A stretch of DNA of 64,000 bases from Knoellia sp031844405 (lineage in GTDB: Bacteria > Actinomycetota > Actinomycetes > Actinomycetales > Dermatophilaceae): positions 806,001 to 870,000 of the forward strand of contig JAUZVC010000001.1 of NCBI GenBank assembly GCA_031844405.1, read 5' to 3'. Shown here in pieces: positions 34,359-45,040 of the stretch (positions are counted from its first letter, which is position 1; each line of letters begins with the position of its first letter). The notes beneath the pieces were generated by a model. That model was not told the origin of the DNA, searched no databases, and saw nothing but the letters and a program-made list of their open reading frames with translations. The translations under genes were made by a program, and so were the position numbers.

Positions 34359-34370
34359 CTCCCGGGCTGC
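34343..34370. terminator. Bidirectional terminator with the stop codon in its loop
   Basis: Perfect 12-base arms around CTGA, whose TGA is the stop of the RibD-like gene. It separates it from the convergent flavodoxin gene. Confidence 0.75.
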
Positions 34371-34379
34371 GCCGGCTCG

Positions 34380-34877
34380 TCAGGCGTGGGCGAGCGCACG
34401 GCCCCAGCCGCGAGCCCGGTCCAGCTCTCCGTCGACGAGCGGACCCTCGGTCCCCTCGACCCAGAAGGACTCCGGGTCGGCGGCCTGCGTGGCACCCATC
34501 CGGCGCAGGCGCTTGGCGGCCTTCTTCGCCGCCGATCCGGGGACACGAGGGTGGTTGACCCGGGTGTCGAACGTGGCGTAGGCGGGGAGGGTGGACCCGT
34601 CGAGACCGTCGAGCCACTCACGCACCCCCATCGACGCCGACTCGACCGCCCGGTGGGCCTTCGTGCCCGCGTCCTCTCGGGTCGACGCGCGGCTCAGGCC
34701 GAAGGCGTGGGTGGGGCCGCCGACGACGACGAGGTCGAGGCCGGGCGGCAGGGGGACAGCGTCCGAGACCTCGTGGACCTCGACCTCACCACCTTCGCGC
34801 AGGCCGGAGGCGACCGCCTCCGCGACCTCACGGGTGTTGCCGAACATCGACTCGTAGACGACCCACGTGTGCGTCAT
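34380..34877 (-). CDS. Flavodoxin-like protein
   Basis: A 165-residue protein. YESMFGNTREVAEAVASGL at the N-terminus gives the FMN phosphate loop, and LVVVGGPTHAFGLSR the second FMN loop. The C-terminus has a basic stretch AAKKAAKRLRRMG and an E-rich finish. Flavodoxins act as electron carriers or NAD(P)H-dependent reductases. It lies five bases after the DUF4389 gene on the same strand. Confidence 0.86.
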   Translation of the reverse strand: MTHTWVVYESMFGNTREVAEAVASGLREGGEVEVHEVSDAVPLPPGLDLVVVGGPTHAFGLSRASTREDAGTKAHRAVESASMGVREWLDGLDGSTLPAYATFDTRVNHPRVPGSAAKKAAKRLRRMGATQAADPESFWVEGTEGPLVDGELDRARGWGRALAHA

Positions 34878-34882
34878 CCCGA

Positions 34883-36358
34883 TCACCTTCCCTCTCGCGT
34901 CACCTGGCGCAGCGCCAGGGTGATGAGCGCCGCGCCGGTCGCGGCGACGACCAGACCGGCGAGGAGCAGGCCGAGACCGAGACGGAGCAGCCACGGGAAG
35001 GTGGCACCGACCGTGACGTCGGCCGAGAGGCCGGTGCTCCCGTCGGGGTTCATGAGGACTGCCGACCAGTCGCCGTCGCGCGGCGACCAGGTGACCACCT
35101 GACGCCCTGTGCCGGAGGTCGATGCCTCCCAGAAGCCTTGCGAGACAGGGGCGCTCGCGGTCCCGTTGCCGGACACCTCTCGCGGCTCGAGACCCGGACC
35201 ACGTGCCTCGGTGTATGCCGTCCCGCCGAGCAGCGCGGAGACGTCCGCTTCCGGACCGATGCCGAAGAAGACGTCGTCGGCGCGGTCGCTCGAGGTGACG
35301 GTCACCCGCACGTCGCCGATGAGGCGTTCGGGCACCCAGCTCGCACCGGCCGTGTCGAGCCGGATGTCCCCGAAGAGCACGGCGCTGCCGTCGCTCGTGA
35401 ACCTCTCGCTCTGCGAGGTGAGGTAGCCGCCGGAGTCCCGGCCCACCCCGTCGGCGACGAGCGCGGCGACGCCGCCGGTGACGAGGGTGAGCGAGGTGAG
35501 GGCAGCGACGCAGCCGATGATGACCGTGATGACCGAGCCCGCTCCCCAGCCCCGACGGTGCATCGGTGGGGTTGTGGACGCCACGCCACCTGCGGTGGGT
35601 GCGCGCGAAGGTGGTGCACTCGCCGACGGGGCGCTCGAAGGCGGTGCACCGGTGGACATCACCATGCGACCCTGCGGCTCGTGCGGACCCTGGTCGAGGC
35701 GGAAGGGCGGGTACTCGTCGGTCATGAGGCCGGCATACGCAGCCACGCGCAGGACCCAGCGGTTGAGCCCGAGGAGGAGGTCGTAGAGCGGGCGCGGGTA
35801 GGAGCCGGTGACGGCGACGACGACGGCCGCGATGATCGCGAGCAGCCCGACGAGGCCGCCTCCGAGGGCCCAGCGCGCGTCGTCACCGGTCTGCCACGCG
35901 ACGGTGGCCCCACCACCGACGAGGATGCCGACGACGAGGTAGTGCGGGATCGCAAGCAGCCACCACTTGACGAGGGCGAGTCCGCGTGACAGGTGCTCGG
36001 GGTAGTCGATCTCGAGGTGTGCCGGGTAGGTCGGGTCCTCCTCGAGGCTGAACGGCGGGTAGCGGTCGGTCGCCAGCGCGCCGTAGGAGTAGTAGGTGAC
36101 CCGCCACCACCACCTCAGGACCCCGACGTTGAAGTCGAAGATGGCCCGGGGGTAGCGGCCGGTGACGAGGATCGCGACGAGCGCGACGGCGCTGAGCACG
36201 ACGAAGGCCGCCCACAGGAAGGCGAGCACGATGTAGTGCGGGATCGCGAGGAGCCACTTGACGAGCCACAGCCACCGCGAGACGGCCGGCTCGTCGACGG
36301 CGTCGACGTGGACGGGATAGGAGTGCAGGGCTGGGACGTCATGGGCTGTCGTCGCCAT
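34883..36358 (-). CDS. DUF4389 domain membrane protein
   Basis: A 491-residue protein. Two tandem DUF4389 units at about residues 15-230 each show PHYIVLAF/PHYLVVGI and the YPR(A/P)-x-(F/Y)DFNVGVLRW/LLLGLNRWVLRV repeats, with about six helices. After a Pro/Ala-rich linker at about 240-290 comes another helix, an extracytoplasmic beta-rich part and a last helix at the C-terminus. Function unknown; DUF4389 proteins accompany envelope genes. The ATG at 36358 is chosen over an upstream GTG because the DUF starts near it. Confidence 0.85.
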   Translation of the reverse strand: MATTAHDVPALHSYPVHVDAVDEPAVSRWLWLVKWLLAIPHYIVLAFLWAAFVVLSAVALVAILVTGRYPRAIFDFNVGVLRWWWRVTYYSYGALATDRYPPFSLEEDPTYPAHLEIDYPEHLSRGLALVKWWLLAIPHYLVVGILVGGGATVAWQTGDDARWALGGGLVGLLAIIAAVVVAVTGSYPRPLYDLLLGLNRWVLRVAAYAGLMTDEYPPFRLDQGPHEPQGRMVMSTGAPPSSAPSASAPPSRAPTAGGVASTTPPMHRRGWGAGSVITVIIGCVAALTSLTLVTGGVAALVADGVGRDSGGYLTSQSERFTSDGSAVLFGDIRLDTAGASWVPERLIGDVRVTVTSSDRADDVFFGIGPEADVSALLGGTAYTEARGPGLEPREVSGNGTASAPVSQGFWEASTSGTGRQVVTWSPRDGDWSAVLMNPDGSTGLSADVTVGATFPWLLRLGLGLLLAGLVVAATGAALITLALRQVTREGR

Positions 36359-36413
36359 GAGGATCACGACCTTCGGTTGGTGGTTCTGTCCCTCCTCCAC
36401 CGTCCGCCGGTCC

Positions 36414-37307
36414 TCAGCGCGCCGCCAAGGACCTTCGGCCTTGTTCCTCCGAGGCGCGCCCGCTCCCGGGCTCGGGCTCGCGCGCGGTGCGCAGCAGGAG
36501 CCACAGGGGGACGAGACCGACCACGGCGAGCGCGACGAACGGTGGGATGACGGCGAGCGAGACGACCGGCGAGCTGGGGTCGGCCCGCACCCCGAACGAC
36601 TGGTCGACCGCGATGCTCACGCTCTCGATGACCCACATCCCGAGGACAGCGCCGACGACGAGCGACCCGCGTGGCTCGCGGCGCCGCAGCCAGAGAGCGG
36701 CCACGGCGGCCAGCGGCAGCCACAGGGCGAGGTCCTGCACATAGATCGCGTTGGTCGCCACGCCGGTTCCCTCGAGCATCGGCGCGGGGTGCTTCCCCAG
36801 GGACGGCAGGATGTTCGCGAGCCAGGCCAGCGTGTTGAGGAGGACGACGACCCACACGTAGGCCGCGATGGCCCGGCCGGGCGCGCGCCGGGCGATGACC
36901 TCCGCCGCCCGCCAGACCTCGGGCGTCGCGAGCAGGTAGCCCGTCGCCCAGAGTGCGATGCCGAGCATCACGACGTAGGCGAGGAACGCGGCGTTGAACG
37001 GCGTGAGGAAGAGGAAGAGCAGGGCGTTGTAGACGACGTAGAGCAGTGCCCCGCCCCAGATGACGAGGGCCGGCGCCGAGCCGCGCAAGGCTCGGCGGAC
37101 CGACGCGAGGAGCACGGGCACGGCCATCGCCCCCAGCACGACGGCCGTGCCCCGTGCCGACCCCTGCATGGCAGCGGGCCCATGGAGGAGTCCCGGGTCG
37201 AGCCCCGTCCAGACCGCCGAGACCACTGCCACCACGGCGGTGGCGAGGGCGAGGGCAGCCGCCCTGCGCAGCGTGGCGGATCGGGTGTCACTCCGGGAGA
37301 CGTCCAT
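36414..37307 (-). CDS. Multi-helix membrane protein, unknown function
   Basis: A 297-residue protein with about eight hydrophobic segments, resembling uncharacterised DUF998/DUF6796-type actinobacterial proteins, without certainty. It contains LSIAVDQSFGVRADPSSPVVS near the C-terminus. The first 20 bases overlap the 3' end of the acyltransferase gene, so it is probably in the same transcript. Confidence 0.6.
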   Translation of the reverse strand: MDVSRSDTRSATLRRAAALALATAVVAVVSAVWTGLDPGLLHGPAAMQGSARGTAVVLGAMAVPVLLASVRRALRGSAPALVIWGGALLYVVYNALLFLFLTPFNAAFLAYVVMLGIALWATGYLLATPEVWRAAEVIARRAPGRAIAAYVWVVVLLNTLAWLANILPSLGKHPAPMLEGTGVATNAIYVQDLALWLPLAAVAALWLRRREPRGSLVVGAVLGMWVIESVSIAVDQSFGVRADPSSPVVSLAVIPPFVALAVVGLVPLWLLLRTAREPEPGSGRASEEQGRRSLAAR

Positions 37308-38730
37308 GGATGGAGCCTGCGGCCGGGTGCGCCCGGGGGACAGGGCCGTTGGTCCCGGCGGCGTCAGAGAGGTCCGCGAGGGTCGCGAGCGCCGCCAGGT
37401 CGGTGAGCTCCGTCGCCAGCAGCCCGGCCAGCACGTCGACCTCGGGGACGACACCGGGGTCTGCGGTGAGGGTCACGGTCAGCTCACCGGCATACGAGAG
37501 GGCCGCGAAGGAGACCCCGATGTTGCCGGACGTCGTCGTCAGCGGCACGAGGCCCAGGACGGGCGCGCCGCCGAGGAGCACCGGCCTGACCGGGCCGGGC
37601 ACGTTGCTGAGGAACGTCGTCACCATCCGTTGGTGCTCGACGAACCACCGGAAGGCGCCGACGGCAGCGAGCACCCGGAAGGCGGGGACGAGCAGGGCCG
37701 CCGAGTCCCCGCGGACCCGCGACCTCAGCGTCCGCGTGGTCCCGGCGACGGCGTGGAGACGGCGCTCGGCGTCTCCGTCGATCGGGACCCGGACGGGCAT
37801 GACGCCGGACCGGTTGCCCAGCCCGGTGTCGCCGGGGCGCCGGCCGGAGACCGGCACGGAGACGACGAGGTGCGATGCCGACTCGCCGCGCCGACGGAGC
37901 AACCCGCCCATCGCCCCGGTCACGGCGACGAGGAGCACGTCGTTGAGCGTCGCGCGGTGGCAGTGCGCTGCGGTTCGGAGAGGCGCCAGTGGCACGGAGA
38001 CGACCCGCAGGGTGCGGTTCGGGCCGGTGGGACGGTTGAGTGACGTGCGCGGCGCGGTCACCGCGCGCGGCCGACCCAGCTCGTGCCACCCGCGACGCAC
38101 GCGCGAGACCCACCGTGCCCGCGGCGGCTCGGGCCGTGCGCCGGATCGCTCCCGTATGCCGGCCGGTGCCGTGCCGCTCGCACCGTGGCCGCCCGTCTCT
38201 CCGCCGGTGCGGTCGGTGCGGTCGTCGCAGGCGTCGTCGGTGAGGCGGTCGAGGAGGAGAAGCCCGCCCAGGCCGTCGGCGACGACGTGGTGCAGCATGA
38301 CGACGACGGCGATGACCTCGTCGTCCCCCGGCGCGGTGAGGACGACCGTGCGCCACGGAGGCCACGACCTGGGGAGGGGGGTGGTGAGGATCCCGGCAGC
38401 GAGGTCGAGGACGACGTCGAGCCCCGGGCCCTCCCGTCCAGCACCCGCGGCGACCGCGGACGTGATGTGGGTGGTGACGTCGAGATCCGGGTCATCCGAC
38501 CAGACCGGCCGGCCGTGCGGGGGTTCCACAAGCACCTGGCGCAGCCGCGGCACGGACCCCAGCCGGTCGGCGAGCAGGCGCGAGACGTCATGCGTCCGGG
38601 CGCCGCGACCGAGGAGCAGGACGGCGCCGATGTTGAGCGGTGCGGGACCCACGTCGGTGCGCAGCGTCATGAGGTCGGCATCGGACAGCGGCTCGGTGGC
38701 GGGCAGGCGCGAGGCCACGGTTCGGGTCAT
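37288..38730 (-). CDS. Wax ester synthase / diacylglycerol acyltransferase family protein
   Basis: A 480-residue WS/DGAT protein. The catalytic motif HHVVADG (HHxxxDG) lies at residues 147-153, and the later NDVLL, PVSGRR and SNVPGP motifs are in place. The family makes wax esters and triacylglycerols from acyl-CoA. It is followed by an overlapping membrane protein and preceded by an AraC regulator that reads the same way. The start has no clear ribosome site. Confidence 0.9.
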   Translation of the reverse strand: MTRTVASRLPATEPLSDADLMTLRTDVGPAPLNIGAVLLLGRGARTHDVSRLLADRLGSVPRLRQVLVEPPHGRPVWSDDPDLDVTTHITSAVAAGAGREGPGLDVVLDLAAGILTTPLPRSWPPWRTVVLTAPGDDEVIAVVVMLHHVVADGLGGLLLLDRLTDDACDDRTDRTGGETGGHGASGTAPAGIRERSGARPEPPRARWVSRVRRGWHELGRPRAVTAPRTSLNRPTGPNRTLRVVSVPLAPLRTAAHCHRATLNDVLLVAVTGAMGGLLRRRGESASHLVVSVPVSGRRPGDTGLGNRSGVMPVRVPIDGDAERRLHAVAGTTRTLRSRVRGDSAALLVPAFRVLAAVGAFRWFVEHQRMVTTFLSNVPGPVRPVLLGGAPVLGLVPLTTTSGNIGVSFAALSYAGELTVTLTADPGVVPEVDVLAGLLATELTDLAALATLADLSDAAGTNGPVPRAHPAAGSIHGRLPE

Positions 38731-38789
38731 GCCTCGAGCGTCGACCGGCGGACCGGTGGGCCTCAGGGCCGAAGGTCCCCCGGCCGGTC

Positions 38790-39758
38790 TCAGCTCGAGC
38801 GCAGCACCTCGGAGGGCGCCCGGCCGTACTCGTCGCGGAACAGCCTGGCGAACCGGCCGGGGTTCCCGAAGCCCCACCGCGTGGCCGTCGACATCACGGT
38901 GAGCTCGTCCTCGCAGCCTGCTTCGAGCTCGCTGTGGGCATGGGCCAGCCGCACCCGTCGCAGGTAGGCCATCGGTGTCGTGTCGAGGTGGCGGCGGAAC
39001 GCCAGCTGGAGGGCGCGGACGCTCACCGACGCGGCCGCGGCGATGTCCGACGCGGCGATGTCGCGGCCCGCGTTGTCCTCGATGAAGCGCACCGCCCGCC
39101 GCAGCGTGAGGGGATGCGCGTCGTGCCCGTCCTGGGCCGACGGCTCTCTCGAGGCGGTGTTGGCGAAGCTGTCGAGTGCGACGGAGGCGAGGAGCGACGC
39201 GGCGTTGGACCGGAAGAGGTTGTGCTCGGAGTTCGGCAGGGTGACGACCGAGGAGCGGACGTAGGTGCAGGCGCCTCGCCACCTGAGGGCGGCCTGCGGA
39301 GACGTCGGCTCGTGGCCGAGGAACCGGATCGGCACGCCCGCGGGGCCGGCGGTCGCCGCGACCTTGTCGAGCAGGCTCGGTCGCATGATGACCATCGACA
39401 TCGTCACGTCCTCGACGGTGCCGATGTACGCCTGGTCCGGTTGGGCGACGAGGTAGGACTCCCCGGCCTCGTACGCACGGCTCCGGCCCTGCGCGTCGAA
39501 GCGCGTGCGGCCGGTATTGAGCTCGGTGAAGACCAGCGTCTCCAGCGGGTCGACCGCGGCGCTGAACCCTAGGCCGAACTCGAGCTCGTCGAGGCGCACG
39601 TCCGGCGTGAGGGTGCGCTGGTGGATGCGCATGACCGTCCCGCTCGGTTGGCGGCGGTCCGAGATGCGGGTCCGCGCATAGGTCTCGCCCAGCACGGTGG
39701 CGGCCTCGTCGAGGCTCTGCGACTCGAAGCGGAACTCCTCATGCGTGGCGGCGCTCAT
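38790..39758 (-). CDS. AraC-family transcriptional regulator
   Basis: A 322-residue regulator. The N-terminal half is a cupin-like sensor domain. The C-terminal AraC helix-turn-helix pair includes DIAAAASVSVRALQLAFRRHLDTTPMAYLRRVRLAHAH and a second helix in TRWGFGNPGRFARLFRDEYGRAPSEVLR. It lies 59 bases upstream of, and co-directional with, the WS/DGAT gene; it probably regulates that gene or itself. Confidence 0.9.
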   Translation of the reverse strand: MSAATHEEFRFESQSLDEAATVLGETYARTRISDRRQPSGTVMRIHQRTLTPDVRLDELEFGLGFSAAVDPLETLVFTELNTGRTRFDAQGRSRAYEAGESYLVAQPDQAYIGTVEDVTMSMVIMRPSLLDKVAATAGPAGVPIRFLGHEPTSPQAALRWRGACTYVRSSVVTLPNSEHNLFRSNAASLLASVALDSFANTASREPSAQDGHDAHPLTLRRAVRFIEDNAGRDIAASDIAAAASVSVRALQLAFRRHLDTTPMAYLRRVRLAHAHSELEAGCEDELTVMSTATRWGFGNPGRFARLFRDEYGRAPSEVLRSS

Positions 39759-40157
39759 GCCCGACCACCACCCGAGTGGTTGCTGACGTCCGGTCCTTCG
39801 GGTGCGGCCTCGACCGGGGCCGGACCGGGATCGCCACCCTCGTCGTCGCGCGAGGGGAAATGCCGGCGCCCCCGGGCGACACGAGCCGGGTGCCGAGCTC
39901 GGTGGGCTGACTGCCGAGGTGGTGCATCAACTGGTCGATCTGCATTGTGTGTACCGCTCACGTGGAGAGGAGCGCGGGCTCGCGGCATGTTTGGACGACC
40001 CGCTTCCTCTGGCCCCACCGTAGGCGAGAAGCACGGGTATACCGACCTAACGGCCGGGCCACTTCCCCGCACCTGTCCCGGCAGCAGAACGCCGGGCCAC
40101 CCCAAGGGATGACCCGGCGGTCCGCCGCGGTGACCGTGTGGCGGCGCCGCGGTCGGG
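39759..40157. other. 399-bp gap between AraC gene and DUF3618 gene
   Basis: No gene is firmly supported here. It contains a leftward 13-base stem-loop at 40091-40118 and a short leftward frame beginning at 39945 whose reading frame seems to slip (see findings). Base composition dips around 39930-39970 in a small stretch of lower GC, perhaps a promoter for the AraC side. No sigma-B-type site was found with both halves. Confidence 0.5.
40091..40118 (-). terminator. Stem-loop after the DUF3618 gene
   Basis: Thirteen paired positions, including two wobble pairs, around a two-base loop, about 40 bases after the stop of the last gene of the stress operon. Confidence 0.5.
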
Positions 40158-40757
40158 TCAGGCGCCGCTGTCCTGGGCGGAGGCCTTGACGTCCTGGACG
40201 CGGGTCTGTCCCTCGTCCTTGACCTCCTGTGCGCCCGACTGGGCCGTGTCCTTGATGGCCTGCGCGGCCTCGGAGGCGGGCTCCTTGAGGTCCTGGGCGA
40301 CGTCCTGAGCCACGGACTTGGCCTGGTCGACGAGGGGCTGTGCCTGGTCCTTGGCCGTGGAGACGAGCTCGCGCTCCTTCTCGCTGGCCGGCATGAGCGA
40401 GCCGACGAGCCAGCCGATGCCCATCGCCACGGCCCCGGCGGCGAGCGGGTTGCCGCGCGCCTTGCTGCGCGCCTGCCTCGGGAGGTCGCTCGCCGTGTCG
40501 GTGACGCTGGAGACGGCGTTGCCTCCCGTGGACTGGACGTCGTGGGCGGAGCCCATGACGGAGTCCTTCACCGAGGACAGGCGTCCCTTGGCGGAGACGG
40601 CGGTCCGGTGGGCGACGTTCCCGGGGCGCACCGTCTCACCGAGGGTGTCGACGTCCTGCGACAGGCGGCCGCGGGTCCGTTCGATCTCGCGGCGGATGGC
40701 CTCGGGGTCGTCGGACGACACGGGCGTGGTGGTGTGCGGGTCAGTGGGGTAGGTCAT
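40158..40757 (-). CDS. DUF3618 domain membrane-associated protein
   Basis: A 199-residue protein. The DUF3618 N-terminus is SSDDPEAIRREIERTRGRLSQDVDTLGE. A single helix (about 105-125, NPLAAGAVAMGIGWLVGSLM) and a long amphipathic Ala/Lys/Asp/Gln-rich tail with repeated AQDVAQDLKE-like turns follow, similar to LEA or apolipoprotein helices. It probably binds membrane or stabilises proteins in stress (inference). It is coupled to the Holin-X gene by a 4-base overlap. Confidence 0.88.
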   Translation of the reverse strand: MTYPTDPHTTTPVSSDDPEAIRREIERTRGRLSQDVDTLGETVRPGNVAHRTAVSAKGRLSSVKDSVMGSAHDVQSTGGNAVSSVTDTASDLPRQARSKARGNPLAAGAVAMGIGWLVGSLMPASEKERELVSTAKDQAQPLVDQAKSVAQDVAQDLKEPASEAAQAIKDTAQSGAQEVKDEGQTRVQDVKASAQDSGA

Positions 40758-41176
40758 GGTGTCTGCTGTCCTTTCAGCGCTTCGGGGATGTCCTTGACGG
40801 TCTCTGTCGTGCGGGGCAGGCCCATCGGTGACTTCTTCAGCTGCGACCGGCCGGCCGAGGCGAGGATCGCTGCGATGATCGCCCAGACGACGGCGACGAC
40901 GACCCCGGACCAGCCGCGGCCGATGGCTTCACCGAGGGCCCACCAGGCGGCGACCGACAGGAAGACGAGCGCGAGCTGCCCGGCGACCGCGGCCGCTCCG
41001 AGCATCCCTGCACCCTTGCCGGCCTGGGTCGCGCTCTGCTTGGCCTCGGCCTTGGCGAGCTCGACCTCCTGGCGGACCAGTGTCGACAGGTCGCTGCTGA
41101 TGTCGGAGACGAGCGCCCCGATCGACCGCAGCGGCAGCTCCTCGTCGGACGAGGGGCGGTTGGCGGCGTGGCTCAC
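40754..41176 (-). CDS. Actinobacterial Holin-X family (putative phage-holin-like) protein
   Basis: A 140-residue protein of the Holin-X (DUF) group with two helices (about 58-80 and 85-108) after an amphipathic segment LVSDISSDLSTLVRQEVELAKAEAKQ. Members are cellular, not phage, and often sit with DUF3618 proteins. Overlaps both neighbours by 4 bases. Role unknown, probably envelope or osmotic stress. Confidence 0.88.
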   Translation of the reverse strand: MSHAANRPSSDEELPLRSIGALVSDISSDLSTLVRQEVELAKAEAKQSATQAGKGAGMLGAAAVAGQLALVFLSVAAWWALGEAIGRGWSGVVVAVVWAIIAAILASAGRSQLKKSPMGLPRTTETVKDIPEALKGQQTP

Positions 41177-42015
41177 GAGTGCGTCCCTCCTTCCGTCATG
41201 CGTGGGCGGAGGCCCTCGGCGGGGCGGCCCTGCGTCGGCTCCGTCGTGGCGACGTCACCCGGGGTCACCTCGCCGGTCCATGCCGTCCCGTCGCCGGTGT
41301 CTCCCGTGGCGTAGGCCGCGTCGTCACCGGTGTAGGCGGCGTCCTCACCGCTGTATGCCGTGTCGCCACCGGCGTATGCCGTCGTGCCGCCTGCATAGGG
41401 CGTCGTCGCGTCCGCGTACGCCGAGGTCCCCGTGCCCGAGGAGCCGAAGGCGGCGACCGTGCCACCGGCTGCGTCCGTGCCGGACGCGCCGACCACATCC
41501 GTGGAACCCATCGAGGTGGTCGCCCCGGACGTGTCGCTCGAGTCGCGCGCCTCGTCCACGGCACCACGCGTCATGCGGCCACCGAGCACGCCGAGACCGG
41601 CTGCGACGAGCAGGAAGGTCCCGGGCCGGCGTCGTGCGAAGTCGCGGACCTCCTGGAGCACGTCACCGGGCTCCTTGTTCTCGAGCCAGGCAGCGGCAGA
41701 CGACACGTGGTCGCCCACGTCGCGCACGAGCCCGGTCGCCGTGCCACCCTGATCGGGCCCGTTCGCCATCGCGGACAGCTCGGAACCGAGGTCACGCAGG
41801 GTCGAGGCCAGCCGGGTCTGCTGCTGGCCGCTCTGCTGCACCAGCTCGTCCCGGGACTGCTCCCACAGCTGGCGTGCCTGCCGACGGGTCTCGCCCGCGA
41901 CCTGCCCGGCCTGCTCCTTGGCGGTGCCCGCCACATCCTGGGCAGCGGCCTTCGCCTCGTCCGTCGTCCCGCCACTCGCGGCGGTCGAGTTCATGCTCGT
42001 GGTGTCGCTCGTCAT
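41173..42015 (-). CDS. Apolipoprotein-like stress protein with a Tyr/Ala-rich tail
   Basis: A 280-residue protein. Residues about 15-130 form an amphipathic Ala/Gln/Glu/Arg helix region (EQAGQVAGETRRQARQLWE) similar to DUF/CsbD-like or LEA-type proteins, followed by one membrane helix (FLLVAAGLGVLGG) near residue 140. The C-terminal third is low-complexity with repeated A-Y-A/S/T-G units. The start at 42015 is chosen because AGGAC lies upstream, but GTG at 42024 is possible. First gene of the three-gene stress operon. Confidence 0.7.
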   Translation of the reverse strand: MTSDTTSMNSTAASGGTTDEAKAAAQDVAGTAKEQAGQVAGETRRQARQLWEQSRDELVQQSGQQQTRLASTLRDLGSELSAMANGPDQGGTATGLVRDVGDHVSSAAAWLENKEPGDVLQEVRDFARRRPGTFLLVAAGLGVLGGRMTRGAVDEARDSSDTSGATTSMGSTDVVGASGTDAAGGTVAAFGSSGTGTSAYADATTPYAGGTTAYAGGDTAYSGEDAAYTGDDAAYATGDTGDGTAWTGEVTPGDVATTEPTQGRPAEGLRPRMTEGGTHS

Positions 42016-42069
42016 GCGTCCCACGTCCTCTCTGCTCGGGTCCGCGGTCGATCCGCGGGGACTGTTGGC

Positions 42070-42094
42070 CTACCCGGCAGGGCTCTCGGCAAAC
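42070..42094 (-). promoter_or_regulatory. Candidate sigma-B-type promoter of the DUF3618/Holin-X operon
   Basis: Leftward GTTT (42094-42091), 15 bases, GGGTAG (42075-42070). About 55 bases upstream of the first gene of the operon. It is back to back with the katE site. Confidence 0.6.
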
Positions 42095-42120
42095 CACCGA
42101 GGTGGTCTCTCACCCGCCAC

Positions 42121-42145
42121 GGTTGGGTCGGTGGCAGACGGGTAA
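42121..42145 (+). promoter_or_regulatory. Candidate sigma-B-type promoter of katE
   Basis: GGTT (42121-42124), 15 bases, GGGTAA (42140-42145); the katE ATG is 9 bases further, so its mRNA would be nearly leaderless. Confidence 0.55.
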
Positions 42146-42153
42146 CTGAGGGC

Positions 42154-44424
<2,271 letters not shown>

Positions 44425-44434
44425 GCCCACGCAC

Positions 44435-44460
44435 GAATGGCCCGTTCCCGAACCGGGTAG
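44435..44460 (+). promoter_or_regulatory. Candidate sigma-B-type promoter of the DUF4383 gene
   Basis: GAAT (44435-44438), 16 bases, GGGTAG (44455-44460), with the gene start 38 bases downstream. Confidence 0.55.
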
Positions 44461-44497
44461 CTGTTGGGCATCAACCTAACGAGGAAGTGAGAACGCC

Positions 44498-45022
44498 ATG
44501 AGCATCAACCCAGAACGCAGCCACACCACCACCCGAGGTGACGACATGACGGCTCTGCAGAAGGCCGCCCGCGTCGTCGGCGCTGTCTTCCTGCTCGTGG
44601 GGGTGCTCGGCTTCGTCCCGGGCATCACCTCGAACTACGGCGACATGACGTTCGCGAGCCACGACTCGGACGCCATGCTGCTCGGCATCTTCCAGGTGTC
44701 GATCCTGCACAACATCGTCCACCTGCTGTTCGGCGTGGCCGGGCTGGCCATGTCCCGGACGTGGTCGGGTGCGCGCAACTACCTCATCGGCGGCGGGGTG
44801 GTCTACCTGCTGCTCTGGATCTACGGCCTTCTCATCGACAAGGACTCGTCAGCCAACTTCGTCCCGGTCAACTCGGCGGACGACTGGCTGCACTTCCTGC
44901 TCGGTGCAGGCATGGTGGCGCTCGGCCTCGCCCTCAGCCGTCGTCGCGACACGGTGACCGACGGCCACCTCGGCCACGACGACTCCACCGCCCGCACGTC
45001 GCGCGCTCGCGACGTGCGCTGA
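44498..45022 (+). CDS. DUF4383 domain membrane protein
   Basis: A 174-residue four-helix protein of DUF4383. AARVVGAVFLLVGVLGFVPGITSNYG and GIFQVSILHNIVHLLFGVAGLAM are characteristic. Function unknown; the family is common in actinobacterial stress operons. GAGGAAG lies 11 bases before the ATG. It is followed by a stem-loop that overlaps the end of the SDR-SRPBCC gene. Confidence 0.9.
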   Translation: MSINPERSHTTTRGDDMTALQKAARVVGAVFLLVGVLGFVPGITSNYGDMTFASHDSDAMLLGIFQVSILHNIVHLLFGVAGLAMSRTWSGARNYLIGGGVVYLLLWIYGLLIDKDSSANFVPVNSADDWLHFLLGAGMVALGLALSRRRDTVTDGHLGHDDSTARTSRARDVR

Positions 45023-45040
45023 CCACTCCTCGCAGAGGGA

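Noticed and set aside
39739..39945. Annotating the 68-residue frame as a gene
   Set aside because: Codon use deteriorates in its second half and it runs into the araC start in the wrong frame; kept as a finding only.
40754..41176. Phage holin, suggesting a prophage
   Set aside because: Holin-X proteins are chromosomal in actinobacteria; no other phage gene or attachment site is near.
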